DNA of 64,000 nucleotides. Source: Hoeflea sp038900095. GTDB lineage: Bacteria; Pseudomonadota; Alphaproteobacteria; Rhizobiales; Rhizobiaceae. Below are positions 57,903 through 64,000 of this stretch, in pieces. The DNA lies in NCBI RefSeq assembly GCF_038900095.1, contig NZ_JBBMQQ010000007.1:1-64000 (forward strand), in the 5' to 3' direction. The position numbers and the translations under genes were made by a program. How positions within the stretch are numbered: position 1 is the stretch's first letter; each line of letters starts with the position of its first letter. The notes under the pieces are model-generated. The model did no database searches and had not been told where the DNA came from. It saw only the letters and a program-made list of their open reading frames with translations.

Positions 57903-58820
57903 ATGGCCCCGATCGGCCAGCTGACCCAACCGACAGCACGGATTGATGCGCTCGCCCGCGCGCGCCAGCGTGCAGCGCTGCTGCCCGATTGCCTGGCCGA
58001 GGCCCGGCGCGTTGCCAACACCGTGATTGCCGGCTGGCACGGCCGCCGCAAGCGCGGCATCGGCGAGACCTTTTGGCAGTTCCGGCCCTATGTGGATGGT
58101 GAATCCCTGTCCAGCATTGATTGGCGGCGATCCGCACGCGACGACAATCTTTATGTGCGTGACCGGGAATGGGAAGCGGCTCACACGATCTGGCTATGGG
58201 CCGATCAGTCGCCATCCATGCTCTACAAGTCCGATGTCGCCCATGTGAGCAAGGAAAGCCGGGCGCTGGTGCTGATGCTGGCTCTGGCCGAGATCCTGTC
58301 GCGCTCCGGTGAACGCGTCGGCTGCCCCGGCATCATGGAACCGGTCGCTTCGAGAAACGCCGCCGAACGGCTGGCGCTGGCCCTGGCGCACGCACCGGAC
58401 CAGACCACCCTGCCCGATCTCGGCAGGATCGGCCGCATGAGCGATATCGTGATGATCGGCGATTTCCTCGACGCGGACGAAACCCTCGACAACTGCATCG
58501 GGCCCGCTGCCCGGCGCGGTGTTCGCGGCCATGTCATCGAGGTTGCAGATCCCGCCGAAGAGACGTTTCCCTACTCCGGACGGACTGAATTCCGCGATCC
58601 GGAAACCGGCGAGAAACTGGTCGCCGGACGCGCCGAGACAATTGCCGCCGATTACCGGCAGGCCTGGCTCGCCCGCCGCGAGGCCCTGGCGCAGGGCGTG
58701 CGGCGCATGGGCTGGAGCTTTCTCGCCCATCGCACCGACCGGCTCGCCTCCGAGGCGCTTGCCGCAGCCCATGGCCACCTGTCCGGCATTCCCGCAGCCA
58801 GGAAGGCGGCATTGGCATGA
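57903..58820 (+). CDS. DUF58 (vWA-like) protein of a MoxR operon
   Basis: A 305-aa protein. The DUF58 core is RRKRGIGETFWQFRPYVDGE followed by SLSSIDWRRSARDDNLYVRD, then a vWA-like region with ADQSPSMLYKSDVAH (MIDAS-like DxSxS) and ERVGCPGIM. No membrane helix is seen. It probably binds the MoxR ATPase encoded by the preceding gene. Its stop overlaps the next start by four bases (ATGA). Confidence 0.85.
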   Translation: MAPIGQLTQPTARIDALARARQRAALLPDCLAEARRVANTVIAGWHGRRKRGIGETFWQFRPYVDGESLSSIDWRRSARDDNLYVRDREWEAAHTIWLWADQSPSMLYKSDVAHVSKESRALVLMLALAEILSRSGERVGCPGIMEPVASRNAAERLALALAHAPDQTTLPDLGRIGRMSDIVMIGDFLDADETLDNCIGPAARRGVRGHVIEVADPAEETFPYSGRTEFRDPETGEKLVAGRAETIAADYRQAWLARREALAQGVRRMGWSFLAHRTDRLASEALAAAHGHLSGIPAARKAALA

Positions 58821-61624
58821 TTGCTGGCCTGCCCTTCGCCTTCGGTGCACCGGCGATCCTGTTCGGGTTGCTGGCCTTGCCGGTGATCTGGTGGCTGCTG
58901 CGGCTGACGCCGCCGCGCCCGCAGGCTGAACCCTTTGCGCCGCTGGCCATTCTTGCCCGGGTTCTCAAGCGCGAGGAAACCCCGGCCCGCAGCCCCTGGT
59001 GGCTGACGGCGCTGCGCTTGCTGATTGCAGCGCTGGTGATCCTGGCTCTGGCTGAACCCGTCCTCAATCCCCGCGACCGGGCCTTGTCCTCAGGCGGTCC
59101 GCTGGCGCTGATCATCGACAATGGCTGGGCCAGCGCTCCCGATTGGCAAGCACGGACCCTGGCGGCTGAAACACTGATTGAAGAAGCCGGCAACCTGGAT
59201 ATTCCTGTGTCGGTCGTTTTCACCGCAAACCGCCGTCATGAAGCAACGCCGACCACCTTCGAGCGCGCCCGGGACCAACTGCATGCTGCCAAACCGCAAC
59301 CGCTGCGGCCCGAGCGCAGCGCGGCTGTCACCGCATTGACCGCGACGCTTGGCCAGACCCGTCCCGGAACCGTCGCCTATATCACCGATGGCATCGAAAC
59401 AGCCGACGCAGCCGATGCGCTCAACCGCCTGTCGGCGCTCGAAGCCGCCGCCATCAGGATCATTGGTGCCGACGAGGCCAATGCGCTTGCCCTGACCGGT
59501 GCCGACAACGGCACGGAAGCACTCAGCCTCACTGCAAGCCGGCTGGATACCGCGGCGGCACAAAATTTCGGGCTAACCGCAAGCGACAGCAAGGGCCGCG
59601 AAATCGCCGCCGGAGAAATCCGCTTCGAAGCCGGTGAACCCGAAGCCACGGGAACAATCTCGGCTCCCTTCGAAATCCGCAACGATATCGCCCGCCTCGA
59701 TGTCACCGGGGTCGATACCGCGGCATCGGTGCGGTTGCTCGACGAAAGTTTCCGCCGCCGCAGGGTGGCGCTGATATCGGGTGAAGCCGCGGATATTGCC
59801 CAGCCGCTGCTCTCGCCGCTCTACTATATCAAGCGCGCGCTTTCTCCCTATGCCGACCTGATCGAAGCCGGCAATGAAGAAATGTCGGCATCGATCCCGA
59901 AACTGCTGGCCCAGTCCCCTGCCGTGATCGTGATGTCCGATATCGGCACCCTGCCTGAGGATATCAGCAAGTCGCTTGATGAGTGGATTGACCGCGGCGG
60001 AACGCTGGTCCGCTTCGCCGGCCCCCGGCTGGCGGCGGCTCCATCCGGCAGCCAGCTCTTGCCCGTGCTGCTGCGCAAGGGCGAGCGCGAACTCGGCGGC
60101 GCCCTGTCGTGGATCGAACCCCAACCGCTGGCCGATTACCCGGCGACCGGCCCGTTTGCCGGTCTGCCGACACCGCGCGACATCACCGTGCGCCGTCAGG
60201 TTCTGGCGGAACCCTCGTCCGATCTTGCCGCGCGCACCTGGGCCAGCCTGGCCGACGGCACCCCGCTGGTCACCGCAACCGACCGCGGCGCCGGCCGGAT
60301 CGTGCTGTTCCATGTCACTGCCGAGGCAAGCTGGTCCAATCTGCCCATCTCCGGCCATTTCGTCGACATGCTGCGCCGCGTGGTGCAGCTCTCCCGCGCT
60401 GTCGCAGGCGGTGGCGAAGCCGGATCAGGCATCCTGCCGCCCTGGCGCCTGCTTGATGCCGACGGCGCGCTGTTGCCGGCAAGCGGTGACGCCCGGCCAC
60501 TCGATCTGACCGCAGGCAAAGCGGTTCAGGCAGGCCCCGACAATCCGCCGGGTCTTTATGGCGGTGAAGACGGCTTCGTTGCTCTCAATCTCTTCAGCCC
60601 CGGCGAAGCCCTGACACCGATCAACATTCCGGAGTTCGAAGTGCCCGTCACCCGTTCCGCCATCACCGGCGACAATGCGATCGATTTCAGGCCCTGGCTG
60701 TTTGCTGCCGCCTTGGTCGCCTTGCTGGCGGACACGCTGATCGTGCTGATCCTCAACGGGGCTTTCCGCCGCCGCGGCCTGAAACCTGCATCCGCCGCCG
60801 CGATGGTGATCATCGCCGGGTTTTCGCTTTCCGTGTTTGCCGCGCCGGGAACGGGCTATGCCCAGGATGCCCGGCCCGGCGATATCGATCTGCTCGAAAG
60901 CCTTGATCGCACCCGGCTGGCCTATGTCATCACCGGCGATGATGACACCGACACGATCAGCAAGCTCGGGCTCGACAGCCTGTCGCGTTATCTCTCCAGC
61001 CGGACCGCGCTAGAGCCCGGCCCGTCGATTGGCGTCGACATCGAGACCGCCCCGCTGGCGCTCTATCCGCTGATCTACTGGCCGATGAGCGAGGACGCCG
61101 ACATTCCCTCTCCCGGCGCCATCAGCCGGATTGACGCCTACATGAAAAGCGGCGGCACGGTCTTGTTCGACACCCGCGACCGGATCGTCGATCTGGGCAG
61201 CGGATCGAGCGCATTGACGATGAGATTGCAGCAGATCCTGGCCAATCTCGACATACCGCCGCTTGAGCCGGTGCCCGCCGACCACGTCCTGACCAAGTCG
61301 TTCTTCCTGCTCGACACATTCCCGGGCCGGTATTCCGACGGTCCGCTCTGGGTGGAAGCCCTGCCCGACACGGACAACCCGGCAGAACGCCCGGCGCGCA
61401 CCGGTGACGGCGTTTCCTCGATCCTGATCACCGGCAACGACATGGCCGCCGCCTGGGCCGTTGACGACCAGGGCTTTCCGATGTTCGCCACCATTCCGGC
61501 CGATCCCTGGCAGCGCGAATATGCGTTCCGCGCCGGGGTCAACATCGTCATGTACATGCTGACCGGCAACTACAAGGCTGACCAGGTGCATATCCCGGCG
61601 CTGCTCGAACGGTTGGGGCAATAA
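58817..61624 (+). CDS. BatA-type N-terminal plus DUF4159 membrane protein
   Basis: A 935-aa membrane protein. An N-terminal pair of helices with AFGAPAILFGLLALPVIWWL and a ten-residue linker matches the aerotolerance BatA N-terminal domain. A vWA-like region comes after it. Another helix lies near residues 640-660, then a signal-like helix (AAAMVIIAGFSLSVFAAPGTG) and, from about residue 690, a DUF4159 domain starting GDIDLLESLDRTRLAYVITG. The central part is periplasmic or cytoplasmic depending on topology. It would form a complex with the MoxR and DUF58 proteins. Substrate or client is not known. Confidence 0.8.
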   Translation: MIAGLPFAFGAPAILFGLLALPVIWWLLRLTPPRPQAEPFAPLAILARVLKREETPARSPWWLTALRLLIAALVILALAEPVLNPRDRALSSGGPLALIIDNGWASAPDWQARTLAAETLIEEAGNLDIPVSVVFTANRRHEATPTTFERARDQLHAAKPQPLRPERSAAVTALTATLGQTRPGTVAYITDGIETADAADALNRLSALEAAAIRIIGADEANALALTGADNGTEALSLTASRLDTAAAQNFGLTASDSKGREIAAGEIRFEAGEPEATGTISAPFEIRNDIARLDVTGVDTAASVRLLDESFRRRRVALISGEAADIAQPLLSPLYYIKRALSPYADLIEAGNEEMSASIPKLLAQSPAVIVMSDIGTLPEDISKSLDEWIDRGGTLVRFAGPRLAAAPSGSQLLPVLLRKGERELGGALSWIEPQPLADYPATGPFAGLPTPRDITVRRQVLAEPSSDLAARTWASLADGTPLVTATDRGAGRIVLFHVTAEASWSNLPISGHFVDMLRRVVQLSRAVAGGGEAGSGILPPWRLLDADGALLPASGDARPLDLTAGKAVQAGPDNPPGLYGGEDGFVALNLFSPGEALTPINIPEFEVPVTRSAITGDNAIDFRPWLFAAALVALLADTLIVLILNGAFRRRGLKPASAAAMVIIAGFSLSVFAAPGTGYAQDARPGDIDLLESLDRTRLAYVITGDDDTDTISKLGLDSLSRYLSSRTALEPGPSIGVDIETAPLALYPLIYWPMSEDADIPSPGAISRIDAYMKSGGTVLFDTRDRIVDLGSGSSALTMRLQQILANLDIPPLEPVPADHVLTKSFFLLDTFPGRYSDGPLWVEALPDTDNPAERPARTGDGVSSILITGNDMAAAWAVDDQGFPMFATIPADPWQREYAFRAGVNIVMYMLTGNYKADQVHIPALLERLGQ

Positions 61625-61625
61625 G

Positions 61626-63686
61626 ATGAGCCTGGCTTTTGATCCCTTCCTGCCGCTGCCGCTCATTCTGGCAATCGCCCTTGTAGCCCTGCTTCTGGTC
61701 GGCTGGGCCATCGCCAAGCGGATGCGCGGCGCGGCGCTCCGTGCTCTCGCCTTGGCCGCTCTCGTGCTGGCGCTGGCCAACCCGGTCGCCAATTTCGAGG
61801 ATCGCGAGCCGGTCACCAGCGTCGTCGCCATCGTTGTCGACCGCAGCCCGAGCCAGATGAGCGCGGATCGCACCGCCCGCACCGATGCAGCCCTGAAGGC
61901 GCTGACCGAACGTCTTGCCCGCTATCCCGCCTTTGAAGCCCGGGTGATCGAGGCCGTGACTGACCCCGACGCACAATCCCCGTCCACCAGGCTGTTCGAA
62001 GCCCTGGCCTCCGGCATTCGCGATGTCCCGAGTTCACGGCTGGCAGGCGCGGTGATGATCACCGACGGACAGATCCATGACGTGCCGGGCTCGCTCTCGG
62101 CACTCGGACTGGACGCGCCGCTGCATGGATTGATTGTCGGGGACGAGAACGAGATCGACCGCCGGGTCGACGTCGTGCGCAGCCCGCGCTTCGGCATTGT
62201 CGGCGAAGACCAGGAAATCGTCTACCGGGTCAACGAGGATGGCGCAGCCGCTTCCGGCCCCGTGGACGTGACCGTGCGGATCAATGGCGAGAGAACCCTG
62301 ACCGAAACCGTGACAACCGGCGAGGAAGCCTCGTTCTATCTCAAGCTGCCGCGCGGCGGCGAGAACATCATCGAGTTCTCCGTCGGCGAACTTGATGGTG
62401 AAGTCACCACCGCCAACAACCACACCGTCACGCTGATCGAGGGTATCCGCGAGAACCTGCGCGTGCTGCTGGTGTCCGGTGCCCCGCATGCAGGCGAACG
62501 CGCCTGGCGCAACCTGCTCAAGTCCGATGCATCGGTGGATCTGGTGCATTTCACCATCCTGCGTCCACCGGAAAAGCAGGACGGAACACCGATATCCGAA
62601 CTCTCCCTGATCGCCTTCCCGACGCGGGAACTGTTTGTCGAGAAAGTCGACGAGTTCGACCTGATCATTTTCGACCGCTACCAGAACCGCGGCGTGCTGC
62701 CGGTGCTCTATTACGATTACATCGCCCGTTATGTTGAAGACGGCGGCGCGTTGCTGGTTGCCGCAGGTCCCGAGTTTTCGGGCATCCAGTCGCTTGCCGA
62801 AACCCCCTTGGCGCCGGCGCTTCCCGCAGCCCCGACCGGTGCGGTAACCGATGCAGGCTACTATCCGCGATTGTCCGACAATGGCAGGCGTCACCCCGTC
62901 ACCCGGTCATTGCCCGGCGGATCAAGTGAACCGCCCGAATGGGGCCGCTGGTTCCGCACTGTCGGCGTCGGAAACACCACCGGTGACGTGGTCATGCGGG
63001 GCGCCGATGAGCAGCCGCTGCTGATCCTCAACCGTTATGGCGAGGGCCGGGTGGCGATGCTCTTGTCCGATCACGGCTGGCTCTGGGCGCGCGGCTTTGA
63101 AGGCGGCGGACCGCATGTGGCGCTCTACCGCCGCATTGCCCACTGGCTGATGAAGGAACCGTCACTGGAGGAAGAGGCGCTGCGCGCAACCGCCAACGGC
63201 AGAACGCTGGTGGTCGAGCGGCAGACCATGAGCGATACCACAGACCCAGTCAGCGTCACGCTGCCTTCGGGCGAAACCCGCGAGATCACCCTGTCACCGG
63301 CCGGCGAAGGATTGTTCCGGTCCGAGCTCGTGCTTGATCAGCCCGGCCTGGTGGAAGTTACCTCCGGTGATCTGCGCGCGCTCGCCCATGTTGGCGCCGT
63401 CGACGCGCCCGAATTCCGCGCAACCGTCTCCACCACCGACGTGATCAACCCGATCTCCACAGAGAGTGGCGGTCTGACGGTCCGGGTCAATGCAGACGCC
63501 AGCAACCTGCCGCAGATCCTGCCGACCCGCTCGGCGCGCATTGACGCGGGCGAGCGCATAGGACTGCGCGCCAGCAATGAGAGTGTTCTCAAGGGTGTCC
63601 GGTCAGTGCCGCTGTTCGGCGGCTTCCTCGGGCTCGCACTGATGATCCTGGCGCTCGGCGCCACCTGGTTCCGCGAGGGACGTTGA
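61626..63686 (+). CDS. Large membrane protein of the MoxR operon (glutamine amidotransferase-like domain)
   Basis: A 686-aa protein with N-terminal helices near residues 10-30 and 38-55 and a C-terminal helix (GGFLGLALMILALGATWF). Between them is a large domain; the middle segment YIARYVEDGGALLVAAGPEF is typical of class 1 glutamine amidotransferase-like folds, but no catalytic Cys-His-Glu triad is evident, so it is probably non-enzymatic. It starts 1 bp after the preceding stop. It is likely the last gene of the operon. Confidence 0.75.
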   Translation: MSLAFDPFLPLPLILAIALVALLLVGWAIAKRMRGAALRALALAALVLALANPVANFEDREPVTSVVAIVVDRSPSQMSADRTARTDAALKALTERLARYPAFEARVIEAVTDPDAQSPSTRLFEALASGIRDVPSSRLAGAVMITDGQIHDVPGSLSALGLDAPLHGLIVGDENEIDRRVDVVRSPRFGIVGEDQEIVYRVNEDGAAASGPVDVTVRINGERTLTETVTTGEEASFYLKLPRGGENIIEFSVGELDGEVTTANNHTVTLIEGIRENLRVLLVSGAPHAGERAWRNLLKSDASVDLVHFTILRPPEKQDGTPISELSLIAFPTRELFVEKVDEFDLIIFDRYQNRGVLPVLYYDYIARYVEDGGALLVAAGPEFSGIQSLAETPLAPALPAAPTGAVTDAGYYPRLSDNGRRHPVTRSLPGGSSEPPEWGRWFRTVGVGNTTGDVVMRGADEQPLLILNRYGEGRVAMLLSDHGWLWARGFEGGGPHVALYRRIAHWLMKEPSLEEEALRATANGRTLVVERQTMSDTTDPVSVTLPSGETREITLSPAGEGLFRSELVLDQPGLVEVTSGDLRALAHVGAVDAPEFRATVSTTDVINPISTESGGLTVRVNADASNLPQILPTRSARIDAGERIGLRASNESVLKGVRSVPLFGGFLGLALMILALGATWFREGR

Positions 63687-63724
63687 CCCTCGCGGCAATT
63701 GATCAATCAGACGATACTCCAAGA

Positions 63725-64000
63725 TCAGCTTGCCCTGGAAAGGGCTTCCACGCCGGCAAAATAGCTCATCTGGTCTTCTGCCCAGGCCTTGATGCCGTAG
63801 CGCTTCACGGTGTTGCGCAACATCGACATACGCTTGCGGCGCTCCTCCTCCGGCATCGCAAGCGCCTGCTCGATAGCCGTGTCCATTGACCGGTGCGAAA
63901 ACGGATTGGTGATCACAGCCGAAGACAGCTCGACCGAAGCGCCGGCGAACTCGGACAGCACCAGCACTCCGTCACCATCGACGCGCGCCGCCGCATATTC
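63725..64000 (-). CDS. otsA: Trehalose-6-phosphate synthase, C-terminal part (cut by window edge)
   Basis: The 91 visible C-terminal residues of a protein that continues beyond the right edge. EYAAARVDGDGVLVLSEFAG and SSAVITNPFSHRSMDTAIEQ, then ALAMPEEERRKRMSMLRNTV, match the end of GT20 trehalose-phosphate synthases, where VLSxFAGA and the N-P-(Y/F) motif hold the UDP-glucose. It would make trehalose 6-phosphate from UDP-glucose and glucose 6-phosphate for osmoprotection. The 5' end and partners are not visible. Confidence 0.85.
   Translation of the reverse strand, partial: EYAAARVDGDGVLVLSEFAGASVELSSAVITNPFSHRSMDTAIEQALAMPEEERRKRMSMLRNTVKRYGIKAWAEDQMSYFAGVEALSRAS

Overview
The window is a 64 kb piece of an alphaproteobacterial chromosome from the Hyphomicrobiales (Rhizobiales), closest in feel to the Rhizobiaceae/Phyllobacteriaceae (for example Hoeflea- or Mesorhizobium-like genomes). 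The reasons are high GC with few intergenic gaps, a tandem pair of AbcR/alpha-r15-like small RNAs, a BA14K protein, two DUF1344 proteins, a MarR/PetR regulator pair beside ilvE, a petABC (fbcFBC) operon next to apt, a 303-aa HemF, and a probable RIME repeat. I see no rRNA, tRNA, CRISPR array, transposase, phage gene or integrase. Assignments were made by reading translations, motifs and ribosome binding sites by eye, not by database search.

Layout. 1-310: two tandem sRNA genes, the first cut by the window edge. 0.3-11.3 kb: mixed metabolism and envelope genes (SDR-type epimerase with divergent LysR regulator, lipid kinase, DUF2177, aspartate aminotransferase, EAL protein, PH-domain protein, secreted sugar dehydrogenase, thioesterase, DMT transporter). 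11.5-13.6 kb: small secreted or stress proteins (two DUF1344, CspA, BA14K), each followed by a strong hairpin. 14-25 kb: signalling block with two chemoreceptors, an MscS channel, Lrp and MarR regulators, an OmpR-type response regulator and an EnvZ-like kinase; the second chemoreceptor lies between the response regulator and the kinase. 25-34 kb: a Qnr-like pentapeptide protein, CsaA, ProC, YbjN, UbiK, then lgt-midA-pgeF-M24 peptidase homologue, a lipoprotein and prs. 34-42.3 kb: chromate transporter with a remnant of chrB, rplY-pth, an inserted SDR/AraC pair, ychF and a MaoC pair. 42.3-50 kb: apt, the cytochrome bc1 operon petABC, and two ABC exporters that may form a heterodimer. 50-56.7 kb: trmL, a SoxR regulator divergent from a VOC protein with a clear SoxR box, hemF, a J-domain-like protein, DUF1059, and the overlapping DUF1285-Nudix-cca operon. 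56.9-63.7 kb: a MoxR-DUF58-DUF4159-membrane protein operon (Bat/aerotolerance type) preceded by a two-palindrome repeat. The right edge holds the 3' end of an otsA-like gene.

How the genes fit together. Much of the window serves respiration, redox and envelope upkeep: petABC with a PetP/PetR-like regulator pair 23 kb away, UbiK, HemF, SoxR, an MsrAB-free stress set (CspA, VOC), Lgt and a lipoprotein, PgeF, and the MoxR operon. Translation and nucleotide housekeeping (prs, apt, rplY, pth, ychF, trmL, cca, csaA) is interleaved. The most useful leads beyond ordinary annotation are the 77-nt identical sRNA repeats, the SoxR box in a 19-bp-spacer promoter facing the VOC gene, the duplicated DUF1344-plus-hairpin module, the chemoreceptor inserted into a two-component locus, the Qnr-like protein, the glycine-zipper small protein, and several unexplained palindromes.
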